DNA of 64,000 nucleotides, taken from NCBI GenBank assembly GCA_036346355.1, contig CM070578.1, forward strand, positions 16,816,501 to 16,880,500. Reading direction: 5' to 3'. Under the pieces are notes generated by a model, which saw only the letters and a list, made by a program, of their open reading frames with translations, had not been told where the DNA came from and made no database searches. The DNA comes from Rhipidocladum racemiflorum (lineage: Eukaryota > Streptophyta > Magnoliopsida > Poales > Poaceae). The translations under genes and the position numbers were made by a program. Positions 1 through 9,718 of the stretch are shown in pieces. Positions within the stretch are counted from its first letter, which is position 1, and the number at the start of each line of letters is the position of its first letter.

Positions 1-445
1 CGATTCAATGCTTGACATTTGTTGGCAAGATTGAATTCAGTTGTTGTTCCATATGTTGGCATTAAATTTATTTCAGATATTATTTCATAAGTTGGGAATG
101 GATTTATTCAAGGCCACGAAGGACTGTGAGTTATTTAATTTATAGTTTTTTTTCTGGTTACCTTTATGTGTATATACTTGTTATTTTATTTATTTATTTA
201 TCTAATTACTTTTTCAAAATTTGCCTTTCAATTTACTATTCAGTATTTATAATTCAACTTGGCTCCAAACAAATATTAACCAAAGAAGCCTTACTCTAGA
301 TCAGCCTGCATTACAAACACTTAACTATAAGTCTTGCTGAGTACGAAATATACTCAACCTTGCTATCGTTATTGTTTTTCGGTGAAGGTGCAGGTATCCT
401 CTACGAACTTTACTTTGACACAGGATACATGTTAAATAACGACTT
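1..445 (+). mobile_element. Gypsy long-LTR tail fragment (left copy)
   Basis: This stretch resembles the 3' portion of the long chromovirus LTRs elsewhere in the window (near 18500-18900, 30350-30660 and 39960-40370). Shared landmarks are a 'cttgctgagtacg' block and a run of AT-rich text around 'cagtatttataattcaa'. It starts before the window and stops near 445, where LTR identity is lost and GC-rich DNA begins. The same truncated fragment with the same junction recurs at 19885-20337, so the break predates the duplication. Confidence 0.7.
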
Positions 446-1110
446 GGCTCCGCGATCGTCGGGCGATGAACTGGCCCCACCTCAAGCCCTGCCAACCATA
501 CCACTTCCACCACTGCCCGTCGCGCCACCTTGTCCCAAGGGAAGGATGGCGAGCCATGTGCCGGGAGGGAGGGAGGGCACAGCCGTGTGCCGGGAGGGAG
601 CCATTCACGCGCTCCGTTGTGCTCGATAGAGACTAGATGCGTGAGCGCGGTGTGGCACGCCACGCAAGTCGTTGCCCCACGCGAGGGTGCGTTGTTGTAC
701 CTACACGTTCGGTTGTGTGGATGTGCTTCCCTGCGAGCCGTCCGCTTCCTCTGGGTGCATGGGAGCCGTTCGCTTCTACAGAGCGCACACTACAGCAAGC
801 GGTGAGTGAGGAGGAGCTTCACATATCAAGTGAGTAGGAGCCAGGTGATGTGACCACGATCGCTGTTCAGGAAACCCTCGTCTTTAATATATGAAGTATG
901 ACATCGTAGATATTGCGGTCTTCGCTGTTATATTTTTGAAAAAAAAATTGAGTATGGCAAAGGATTGAGTCGGGCCGGTATGGCACGGCACGGCGAACAT
1001 GACGGGCCGTCGTGGCTCGGCATGATTTAGGCACGAAGCATAATGGGTCTGTGTCTGACCGGCCCGGCATAGTACGACGTTCAGCTCTAGGTGCAGCCAT
1101 TGGCCCAGAC
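446..1110. other. GC-rich block of unknown origin
   Basis: This block is GC-rich, with runs such as 'gggagggagggagggc'. At 955-1080 it has degenerate GGCACGG/GGGCCG repeats typical of grass intergenic DNA. Several short reading frames are open on both strands, but none resembles a protein I know. The frames are identical in the duplicate at 20338-21000. A diverged echo of 800-960 occurs at 17400-17570. I see no gene here. Confidence 0.4.
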
Positions 1111-1844
1111 CATAGGGAGAAGAAATTGCAGATAAATTAATGTGGCACACGAGGAGATTAATTATCTATATTAATAGCCATGGAGGTGGATGGGTGTGAT
1201 AAAACAGCTGGTCTGGTTGTCTTCCGGATCTTTATCTAATAGACTAAGCGCTCCTGTAACCCTTTGCTACCTACTAATTTGATGTAAGGTGAAACATTTC
1301 TTATGGCTATTTTGCTCATGAAACAGCAGGAAAAGCGCCGTGTTTCCGGTTGGAGATATATATACTCCAATGTGAAATATTGTTTTTATTCCATGATAGT
1401 TTATTCTTTGGCTCCAGAATTGAAAAAATACTAGATTTTGTTACATCGTTCGCGTGATCTATGCTACTACTTAACTAAACATTCTCTTATATGATATTTG
1501 GGTGAACTTGCAACTACATGTTACTACTGGATTCGTTGCTTCCTATTGTTTTCTGTTTGACTGCAACATGATTGCTTCAGAAATGCTGCAAGTAGCTCCC
1601 ACCTTAATGTTCGGTAAAATGTTTCTTTTCCTTTCTATAAAAATATTTTAACTCCGTTTGACTCCATTTTTTCTAGAGGGCATACTTTTTAAAATGTTCT
1701 TATCCATAAATATAGGATTTATTTCATATTGCAATGTAAATTAGTGTGATGTTCCTTTTACACCCCTGATAAATATCCATATTTACAGATATTACCTACA
1801 TACATGCAATGAATATAGTACTTAGATATAGGGGTGTGCAAGTT
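1111..1844. other. AT-rich spacer, nothing recognised
   Basis: AT-rich DNA without open frames, terminal inverted repeats or LTR ends that I can support. The first 90 bases echo the segment at 2165-2260 (both carry 'gagaagaaattgcagat'), so part of it is an internal diverged repeat. Confidence 0.4.
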
Positions 1845-2050
1845 TTAACCGAAACCGAAAAACCGAACTGAACTGAACCGAATTAACAGAAAAAAATCGA
1901 TTTTTTTTCCGGTTCGGTTTGTATTAAAAACTCTATTCGGTTTTCGGTACTCCCTCCGGCCCCCTCGCCTCCCGCCGTTGGTCTCCACAGCGGACGTCCT
2001 GCGAGGTGGACGACTGAGAGTTCGTGGACTGGAGGTCAGGAGTGACGCCA
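1845..2050. repeat. AACCGAA-rich element fragment
   Basis: The stretch begins with 'aggggtgtgcaagtttt' and continues with repeated aaccgaa/cggttcggtt motifs in both orientations around a poly-T core. Such sequence is common as a small non-autonomous element or its end in plant intergenic DNA. I could not define termini or a target-site duplication. The copy at 21722-21936 has the same organisation. Confidence 0.35.
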
Positions 2051-2810
2051 TATAGAGGCCGAGGAGGCCACCATCGAGCTCAGGGACGCCATAGGGAGGT
2101 GAAAGATCTCAGCTTGGATGCATTTCTTCGGTGAATTTTTCAAATAGCTGACCGTGTTGTACTTTTGCTATGTAACCATTGGCCTAGATCATTGGGAGAA
2201 GAAATTGCAGATCATAAATGGGCTACATGAGGAGTTCAATTTCGTCTGTCACTCTAGCTTGCATCGTGTACCATATCCATGCATTACGACTAAACAGGAG
2301 TCAAATGGACGTGTTGTCTTAATATCCTTTCCTTTCCACGATATGAACGTGGAAAACTAGCTAGCCACCTTCTAGTGAGTGTTGTAATTGCGGGGTAATG
2401 TCGATTCATCCTCTCATCTGCAACTGATGTACGGCAAGGCCCATCAACACATTAACTCCAACTAGCCCGGCATTTACTAGCGTCACTGTAAGCTCACCTT
2501 AGCTTAATTTTGTTCGGGGAGTAACTTAAATACGTAAATAATTACAGCAAAAAGGCTAGATTAGGGGGGGGGGGGGGATTCGGCTCGTGGCAACGACTAC
2601 ACCGCCTCCCCCGGCGACAAGTCCAGAGACCTGGAGGAGGCGAGGCTGCGCCGCTTCACCGGTCCGTCCAGGGCTGCCACTCGGTCCCGCGCCTTCGACG
2701 AGGACAGCCGCTCCACCGCTTCATCCCGCGCCGCCGACTGGATTGATCTCCGAAACCACCGTCCGTGGCTACCTCCCGGCGCTGAACCCTCTGCCAGGGC
2801 AGAGATCTCG

Positions 2811-3059
2811 CCAGGCGCCCACCGCAGCCGACGGACCTCTTCGGTGAGTCCATCGAGGCTTACCCGCCCTGGTTAAGCCGGAGGCCTTCCTATGCACCGA
2901 CTTCGATCCGGACGCCTACGTCTCCAAGCTTCTCTCCTACGTGCCCCTCGAGAGCGTCGCCGTCGAGCTCCGCTCCCACCTTGCCGCCCTCCGCGTTGAG
3001 CTCGTCGACCACATCAACCGTGACTATGCCGACATCGTCGGCCTCAGCGCCCGATTCAG
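2811..3059 (+). pseudogene. COG2: COG2 exon 1 fragment (version A)
   Basis: COG2 is a subunit of the conserved oligomeric Golgi tethering complex, which acts in retrograde vesicle traffic within the Golgi. Two adjacent frames encode its N-terminus: TDLFGESIEAYPPW, then KPEAF, DFDPDAY, VELRSHLAALRVELVDHINR and DYADIV. A one-base loss at about 2872 (after the PPW codons) separates the frames, and the same loss is present at 23406 and 41877. The expected start codon region reads CAGGCG here, so no initiator remains. Sequence beyond 3059 is not exonic. The match comes from recalled family sequence; the gene assignment is fairly firm, but the exon borders are approximate. Confidence 0.72.
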
Positions 3060-3129
3060 AATTTTTTTTAAAAATAACATGTTTTTTTTAAATTACAGAA
3101 ATAGCATGCGGAATCAAAAAATCGCAAAA

Positions 3130-3275
3130 ATACCCACTTGTCGCCATTTGAATTGGCGACAAGTCTGTCGCCAATTGAAATAGCGACAGAGACTCTGTCG
3201 CCTTTTCAATTGATGACAGAGACCTGCCACCATTAATGATAGCCCTTTGTAATCGTCCGTTTGAATTGGCGATGT
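3130..3275. repeat. Cluster of short inverted repeats around GGCGACA
   Basis: Several short inverted units such as 'tgtcgcc-atttgaatt-ggcgaca' follow each other, with spacers of similar length, and the last stands near 3265. The cluster lies directly after COG2 exon 1 in all three versions. In version B the first and last unit appear fused with about 110 bases missing between them, as recombination between the repeats would leave. I do not recognise an element family. Confidence 0.5.
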
Positions 3276-3537
3276 GTCTCTGCCGACTAAATTTTTGTCC
3301 ACGCATACAAGTGATCGATATGTCATTGCCAATAGTCTTCTTATCCCTGCATATAGACGCATGTATATGTCCAAATTTGCAAGCTTTAACCGATCATAAT
3401 GCTGAATTTTGTTTCATGTTCGAAAAGTTGCTCTGACTTGTCAACTGATGACCATCTAGAATTTTTTCATCAATGTTACCAAGTTAAAGCAAGTTTTATT
3501 TGTGTTTTCGAATTTGTATCGATCATCATTTCATTGT

Positions 3538-3678
3538 TGTTATAAATAGCACTTGTATACAACATGAGGCCAATGGGCCAGTATATATACATGTACAAGA
3601 GGGTATAGAAGGAAAGCCTAATATCTATACAATGCAATAGCAATCTCCTATATTAGGTAACTAGGATATTGTCTAACA
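3538..3678 (-). mobile_element. Copia 141-bp LTR (3' LTR, minus strand)
   Basis: On the minus strand the LTR starts TGTTAGACAA and ends TTTATAACA, 141 bp long. It is followed on the plus strand by 'ccgcccctcaaactcat', which read on the minus strand is a purine-rich tract ending GAGGGGCGG directly before the LTR. Identical-length copies stand at 10947, 12848, 31229 and 42544. Confidence 0.85.
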
Positions 3679-3908
3679 CCGCCCCTCAAACTCATGGTGG
3701 ATCTACAACATTGAGTTTGGAGACATAAAATTACGATGAGCTCTAGTTTGTGTCTTCGTGAAGAGATCTGCTAACTGAAGCTCTGAAGGCGCATACTGAA
3801 GAGGCACAACCTGATCTTGTACCTAAGACCTCATATAAGAAGCATCAACACCAATATGCTTTGTGAGCTAATGCTTCACTGGATCTCGAGCAATGCTAAG
3901 AGCTCCTG
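3679..3908 (-). pseudogene. Copia pol 3' end (RNase H tail), minus strand
   Basis: Minus-strand translation gives the C-terminal part of a Copia RNase H: segments resembling LSIARDPVKHELTKHIGVD and then QLADLFTK. This is the usual end of Copia pol, followed by the polypurine tract and LTR at 3678. It is cut at 3908, where a plus-strand gag piece of another Copia element begins. The corresponding, longer pol is preserved at 31440-32192. Confidence 0.72.
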
Positions 3909-4002
3909 CATTCGACGAGCGCTCTCGGCGCACTCAAGCCAATGAGACTCGTGATGATCAACTCCTGCTCACGCGGCCGAGTGGCGAGGCTCGGCAAGCA
4001 AA
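3909..4002 (+). repeat. Filler piece of Copia gag (version A)
   Basis: About 94-98 bp matching 34713-34810, the end of the gag of the gag-only Copia element. It encodes FDERS-QRTQANETRDDQLL in the source. It is joined head-to-head to a minus-strand RNase H tail on the left and to unrelated AT-rich DNA ('ttccataaatatatc') on the right. The same piece, with both junctions, occurs at 13223-13320 and 42919-43016. Confidence 0.85.
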
Positions 4003-4103
4003 TTCCATAAATATATCTAGTTTGGTGAAAACGCATTTACTTATTGATTAGTTTTAGAATGTACTTTAATTGATTAGTTTAGCTATTAATTCTCGTTTCC
4101 AAT

Positions 4104-4109
<6 letters not shown>

Positions 4110-4150
<41 letters not shown>
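4110..4150. repeat. (TA)n microsatellite
   Basis: About 20 TA units in version A. The corresponding place in A' (13426-13438) and C (43122-43136) has only about 5-7 units, so the tract expanded or contracted after duplication. Confidence 0.95.
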
Positions 4151-4152
<2 letters not shown>

Positions 4153-4329
4153 ACCAGATGGCTATGACTTAGTTTATTCCTTGCGATTTGTGTGAAGCTA
4201 GCACGGCTGCCATGCATGTGTAATCACTACTACAGAATGATACATCACTATCGCTTCATTTATGTCGGTTCCAAACTTTGGACTAAAAAACCGATTGTGA
4301 TACGTGTATCTCATTTGTAAATTTTGGGA

Positions 4330-4745
4330 ATATGTTATCACAATCGGTTCTTAGAAGTAACCGACAGATAAGTATCCTTATCACAATCGGTTCTTATAAA
4401 GAACCGATTGTAATAAGGAAATGGGTCATCACAATCGGTTCTTCGAAAGAACCGATTGTGATAAGTTGTGATTATCACAATCGGTTCTTATAAAGAACCG
4501 ATTGTAATAAGGAAATGGGTCATCACAATCGGTTCTTCGAAAGAACCGATTGTGATAAGTTGTGATTATCACAATCGGTTCTTACAAAGAACCGATTGTG
4601 ATGAGGGACATGACTATCACAATCGGTTCTTTATAAAAACCGATTGTGATGAGGGACGTGACTATCACAATCGGTTCTTTCTGAGAACCGACAGATAATA
4701 TACTCATCACAATCACTCCTTTGTAAGAACCGATTGTGATGAGCC
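4330..4745. repeat. Left subterminal hairpin array of CACTA
   Basis: About nine short palindromes of the form ATCACAATCGGTTC ... GAACCGATTGTGAT, spaced at 45-50 bp. A perfect 94-bp tandem step is visible: the unit starting 'tcacaatcgg' recurs at 4381, 4475 and 4569. Subterminal repeats of CACTA elements bind the TNPA-type protein in known systems; here that role is inferred. Confidence 0.85.
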
Positions 4746-5255
4746 TCGTTAGGTTTTATATCCTCTCGGGATGAACTCTCCTCTGTTGGTGTTCTAGAGC
4801 CAAAAAAACCCGTCGCCACCTCAAAAAATAGAACATACTCTCATTGAGACTTAGGCTTGGGGGAGAAAATCTGAAATCCCCTAGGATGTGTGTTGAGAGG
4901 GTAAGTTAGCCCTAGGTTGAGGAGGATTTTCCCCCTCTATTTGCCGTCATTTGAGGTTTTCTTCAAAAGGTGAGCATTTCCTTCAAATCCCTCATTTTGA
5001 TTTGGTGAATGTGTTATATGTCATTAATTCTATTATGGTTGAAACAATATTGGCGAGAAATTATCTGAAGGAGAGATGGTGGTTTGGGGCTAAAGTTGAA
5101 ACCCTAGCTAGCTTGAGCATGTGAATGGGTTACATGTCATTATTGTTGCTATAATGTGATCAATAGTAGAGTGTAGGTTGCGTAACCTATGCGTCTCCCG
5201 TTCGAGGGTGCTTGTTTATAAATATGCTAAAATGTCATATTTATAGATAAGCAGT

Positions 5256-5494
5256 CTCGAATTGTCCACGTTTTTTTGGACAATTCGAGGATTTATGGTT
5301 CGGGTAAGTTTCAGAGCTATTGTACAACTCTAGAGAGTTTCGGTACCATGCATCTCCCTGGTGTTCTCCAGATACATACCCTCTTGACCTGTTGTCGAGA
5401 CATGTATTTGGAGAACAGCGGGGAGATGCTGCCGAAATTTTCTTTGGAGTTGTACAATAGCTTAGGAACTTGCTCGAACCACATATCCTCGAAT
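5256..5494. repeat. Long hairpin upstream of the transposase
   Basis: Arms 5283-5377 and 5402-5494 are reverse complements with about 75-80% match by eye and a 24-base loop. Shared blocks include 'agctattgtacaactc' and 'gttctccagatacat'. A perfect 13-bp hairpin (ctcgaattgtcca / tggacaattcgag, loop 8) at 5256-5289 overlaps its left base. A transcript of either strand would form a long imperfect stem. Confidence 0.85.
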
Positions 5495-5705
5495 GGGATT
5501 AGGACCTGACCTAATTGAAATTAGGAATCATAGTTGGTACGTACTCAATTCCTCGACTTTGTTAATTCTACAACCCTTCTTTTCTTTCATTGATTAGTGC
5601 ATGTCTCTCTATTGTGCGAAGGTCAATAAATAATATATTGGTATTTGAAATAGCTAGTTGTCGCTCGTTGGCATTATTAATTTGTTGTTTATGGTTTAAT
5701 TGTAG

Positions 5706-8700
5706 ATGGACCGTGAAGAATGGATGTATCAAAAAAGCCGTGTGAGTGCCGAATTTCAGGGGAGTTAAGGAGTTCATAAGAATTGCGTAGTAGATATGGT
5801 TACGAGGGGTGTAAAGTTCATATATTGTCCTTGCATTGATTGCACCAATCTCAGGAGATTTAACAACTCAGCTCAAATTGAAGGCCACTTGATTCGACGT
5901 GGCTTCGTGAGGAATTACACATGTTGGATCCATCATGGGGAGACAAGTGGTACCCCTCCATTATGCAACGAAGACATGCTTCAAGCCGATCAAGAGTTGG
6001 AGCGTGATATGTTTGATGATGATAATTTAGATCAAATGTTGCGAGATGTGGAGGGAAATTACACGAAAAGAGAGTTCGAAAAATTTAAAAGCTTGATGGA
6101 AGATGATGCCAAACCGTTGTTTTTGGGTTGCAAAGCAGAATACAGCAAGTTGGGTTCGGTCCTTTCATTGTTTGAACTGAAGGCAAAACACCGTTGGACA
6201 GATACAAGTTTCAATGCACTTTTAGTTCTTCTATCGGATATGCTTCCAGAGGGAAACGAGTTGCCAACAAGTATTTATGAAGCGAAGAAGCTACTATGTC
6301 CCATGGGAATGGAAATAGAAAGGATACATGCATGTCCAAATGATTGCATATTATACCGCAACACGCATAAGGAACTGTCCATTTGTCCAGTTTGTGGTGT
6401 ACCCCGATACAAACAAAAGGAGAAGCGTAATGACAAGAAGCGTAAGAGCCGAACCGACGATGGTGAAGATGTGAACAAAGGGGCACCAGCCAAGGTATTA
6501 TGGTATTTGCCCATCATTCCTCGTTTAGAGCGGTTGTTTGCAAATCCTAAAGAGGCAAAATTATTGTGTTGGCATTATGAATCTCGAAAGGAAGATGGCA
6601 AGTTGAGACACCCCGCTGATTCAGCTCAATGGAGAAACATTGATTGGCAACATGAGGAGTTCGGTGCTGACATGAGAAACATAAGATTTGGATTGAGTAC
6701 AGATGGAATGAATCCATTTGGTAATATGAGCAGTCGTCACAGCACTTGGCCAGTTTTGTTGTGTATCTATAATCTCCCTCCTTGGTTATGCATGAAGCGG
6801 AAGTATATCATGATGTCGTTGCTAATCTCTGGACCCAAACAACCGGGTAATGATATCGATGTGTACCTAGAACCACTAATTGAGGATTTGGTAAAATTAT
6901 GGAATGAGGGGGTCGAGGTGTGGGATGCATACAAAAGAGAGAACTTCACCCTTCGGGCTATGATATTTTGCACCATAAATGATTTCCCAGCCCTTGGTAA
7001 TTTGGCAGGCTACAAAGACGAAGGAGCCAAAGCTTGTCCAATTTGTGAAGAGGAGATCGATGACTTGTGGTCGCCGAATTCCAAGAAAACCGTGTACATG
7101 GGTCACCGTAGGTTTCTACCTCGAAGTCATCGATATCGTAAGATGGATGACAAATTTGATGGAAAGAGGGAAATTCGTGCGGCCCCGCAGCCTATGAGTG
7201 GAAGGCAAGTATATTCACGCGTGTTAGATATCGATGTTCAGTACGGTAAGAGCCGTAAATCTGTTCGTCCCAGGACCATTTGGAAGAAGAGGTCAATATT
7301 TTGGGACTTACCATACTGGAAGGATTTAGATGTCCGTCATTGTATTGATGTCATGCACGTTGAGAAAAATGTATGTGATAATTTGGTTGGTATCCTACTG
7401 AACATACCTGGGAAGACCAAGGATGGTGTGAATGCTCGTCGCGATATGACCTACATGGGAATCAGACCCAAGCTTGCAATGATAGAGGAGGATGGAAAAG
7501 GACCGTACATCCCCGCTGCATGCTACACCTTATCCAAGAAGGAGAAAGAAGATTTCTGCAAATGTCTCCATGATATTAAAGTTCCATCGGGCTACTCCGC
7601 AAACATTAAGAAGATTGTGTCTATGGATGATTTGAAGTTGCTTGGTATGAAGTCCCACGACTGTCATGTCTTGATGACCCAAATGCTCCCTGTTGCAATC
7701 AGAAATATTCTGCCAGAGGATGTCAGGTTGGCAATCACGAAGCTATGTTATTTCTTCAATGCGATTTCATGCAAGGTTATTGATCCCGATATACTAAACA
7801 ACTTACAGAGTGAGGTGGTGCAGACTCTTTGTCAGCTTGAGATGCATTTCCCCCCGTCGTTCTTCGACGTTATGGTCCACCTCGTTGTTCATCTTGTTAG
7901 AGAGATTAAGATATGTGGACCCGCATTCCTACGTTACATGTATCCATTTGAGAGGTACATGGGTATATTAAAATCATATGTGAGGAATAGGTCGAAGCCT
8001 GAGGGTAGTATTATTGAAGGTTATGGCACTGAAGAGGTTATTGAGTTTTGCGTGGACTATCTAGGTAAAAGACAACCGATTGGTGTTCCTATATCTCGTC
8101 ATGAGGGCAGACTTGGTGGCAAAGGAACTATTGGGTACAAGCTAACGAGTCCACAGTTTGAAATGTACTGTAAAGCGCATTTTGCAGTCTTGCAACACAG
8201 CACAGAAGTTCATCCATACATCCAGCAGCACAAGTTGATATTACGGGAAGAGAATCCACAAATGGATGAGCTTTCCATAACACGAGAACACAACAATCAA
8301 TTCCTCACATGGTTCAAAGAAAAGGCGAAGGTCTCCGTCAGTACTGAGGCTATCAAATGGTTGGCTGACGGACCAAGATTTAATGTATAGACATGGCAGG
8401 GGTATGATATTAATGGCTACACCTTTTATACTGAAAGTCAAGATGCAAATAGTACAGTTCAAAACAGTGGTGTGAGCATAGATGCTTTGTCCGATGATCA
8501 CTCGAAAAGAGGATACTCAACCGCAATGAACTGTTACTACGGGATGATCGAAGAAATATGGGAGCTCGATTACGGAATATACCAAGTTCCATTGTTCCGA
8601 TGTAAGTGGGTGAGACTTCCTCACGGAGTGAAGGTTGACAAGAGAGGTTTTACTCTTGTGGATCTCAATAGACTCGCCTACAAAGATGAACCGTTCATCC

Positions 8701-8939
8701 TTGCGAAGCAAGCAACTCAAGTTTTCTACGTGCGTGATCCGGCCAATCCGAGGTTGCACATCGTCTTTCATGGCAAGAGGCGGATTGTTGGAGTTGAAAA
8801 TATCGTAGATGAAGAAGAGTACAACCAATTCGATGAAATACCTTCGTTTGCAGATGGGGCATGTCTTAGTGGCGACGACGACACACATGGAACAAATTAC
8901 ATGCGTGTAGATCATCAAGAAGGGTTGTATTGTAAATAA
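5706..8939 (+). pseudogene. TNP2-type CACTA transposase, lightly broken
   Basis: Transposase of the En/Spm class, which cuts the element at its CACTA ends in the nucleus. The protein begins MDREEWMYQKSR (5706, after a possible splice acceptor 'tgtag'). The transposase-associated domain continues to the Cys-rich CPCIDC and GHLIRRGF. The tnp2 core includes GLSTDGMNPFGN near residue 302 and ACPICEEE near 412, counted from 5796. A DUF4218-type region follows at about 624-755 (MLPVAIRNILP, HLVVHLVREI, YPFERYMG). A DUF4216-type region (FRCKWVRLP, FYVRDP) is at 8590-8790. Lesions: one extra and one missing base near 5755 and 5787 that compensate, and an in-frame TAG at 8388-8390. The open core is 5796-8390. 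Family assignment is firm. The TAG might lie in an unrecognised intron. Confidence 0.9.
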
Positions 8940-9005
8940 AGTTGTAAAATTGAATGGTCTAATTGAGACAAATTCTAAAATATATATGTCAAATATATTT
9001 GTAAA

Positions 9006-9145
9006 GAGAGGTGCTTCTATGCTTTTCCTCCTAATACAATTTGCACAAATCTTGGAGCAAACGAAGGGGTAAGTACCCTTCTTAATTTCATGCTTTAATA
9101 TTTGTGCAACTTTAAAAAGGAAGAGCATATATAGAAGCACCTCTC
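9006..9145. mobile_element. Mutator-like MITE with 9-bp TSD
   Basis: A 140-bp element with terminal inverted repeats gagaggtgcttctat / atagaagcacctctc, flanked by the perfect 9-bp direct repeat 'atttgtaaa' (8997-9005 and 9146-9154). Nine-base TSDs are the hallmark of Mutator-like elements. It carries no gene. Its right end plus the TSD is repeated at about 9187-9226, a partial tandem duplication. Confidence 0.88.
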
Positions 9146-9217
9146 ATTTGTAAATGTTCTCAAATACATATGTCAAATGTTCTGAAAAAAAGGAAGAGCA
9201 TATATAGAAGCACCTCT

Positions 9218-9515
9218 CATTTGTATCGGTTTATTATAAAAACCGATAGCAATACTCATTTATTTGTATCGGTTTGTTGAACAAAACCGATAGAAATATA
9301 TTTATTTGTATCAGTTCTTATGAAAACCGATAGTAATACTATTAGTATTTGTATCGTTTTCTTATTAAAACCGACAGTAATATCAGAATTATTTGTATCG
9401 GTTTCGTATGGAAACCGATAGTAATATCTATATTATTTGTATCGGTTTCTTATTTAAACCGATAGTAATATCTCTATTAGCTGTACCGGTTTCGTATGGA
9501 AACCGATTGCAACAC
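9218..9515. repeat. Right subterminal hairpin array of CACTA
   Basis: About seven units of the form TTTGTATCGGTTT ... AAACCGATAGTAATA, one every 40-45 bp. The core (ATCGGTTT/AAACCGAT) resembles the left array, but the flanking bases differ (TTTGTATCGG against ATCACAATCGG). Confidence 0.82.
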
Positions 9516-9589
9516 CACCCATATAACATTATCCCTATCCCCATAGCTTCATCTCTTCCCTAAAACCTAAACACTACTCCCTCCGTGCC

Positions 9590-9718
9590 GCCGGCTGCCC
9601 CGTCGCCTCCTCCCCAAGCTCCGGCCCCGGCCGTCGCCTCCTCCCCAAGGCCCGGCCCCGCCACCTCCTCCGCAAGGCCCGGCCCCGTCGCCTCCTCCCC
9701 AAGCTCCGGCCCCGGTCA
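9590..9718. repeat. GC-rich tandem repeat, about 28 bp
   Basis: Four imperfect copies of a unit like 'gtcgcctcctccccaagc' + 'tccggccccg'. The last copy runs directly into Gypsy LTR sequence at 'ggtcatggatgacttgg', with a few bases common to both sides. This is where the right part of the CACTA element was lost. Confidence 0.8.

Larger units (their letters stand above)
1..2479. repeat. Segmental duplication, version A left part (matches 19885-22364)
   Basis: The whole interval aligns by eye with 19885-22364, with only scattered substitutions and small indels. Examples are a short difference near 100 and a few bases missing around 1850-1960. Both copies carry the LTR tail, the GC-rich block, the AT-rich spacer and the segment ending in 'catttacta'. 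Beyond 2479 the copies differ: version B has about 680 extra bases, including a hAT remnant. Confidence 0.9.
2147..4224. repeat. Segmental duplication, version A right part (matches 41157-43212)
   Basis: Collinear with version C from 'gctgaccgtgttgtac' to 'catgcatgtgtaat'. It includes COG2 exon 1, the GGCGACA inverted repeats, the 141-bp Copia LTR, the RNase H tail and the 98-bp gag piece. The main differences are a much longer (TA)n tract in A, a longer G run near 2565, and the CACTA insertion that ends the match at 4224. Confidence 0.9.
4225..9715 (+). mobile_element. CACTA (En/Spm) transposon, right end lost
   Basis: The left terminus CACTACTACAGAA stands directly after 'gtgtaat', where the duplicates A' and C continue with 'cctcg'. 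This fixes the insertion point. Inside are a left subterminal array of hairpin repeats (4330-4745), a large hairpin (5256-5494), the TNP2 transposase (5706-8939), a nested Mutator-like MITE (9006-9145) and a right subterminal array (9218-9515). No inverted CACTA terminus and no resumption of version A flank is found. GC-rich repeats (9590-9718) run directly into a Gypsy LTR tail, so the right end has been removed. A second gene of the TNPA type is not visible. Confidence 0.85.

Noticed and set aside
325..663. 112-codon minus-strand frame, identical at 20217-20555
   Set aside because: Identity reflects the segmental duplication; composition follows GC-rich repeats and it overlaps two plus-strand frames.
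4330..4745. Regularly spaced palindromic repeats resembling a CRISPR array
   Set aside because: Spacers are not unique and the units lie next to a CACTA end in plant DNA; they are subterminal transposon repeats.
8517..9140. 207-codon minus-strand frame
   Set aside because: Antisense shadow of the C-terminal transposase part and of the MITE; no domain.
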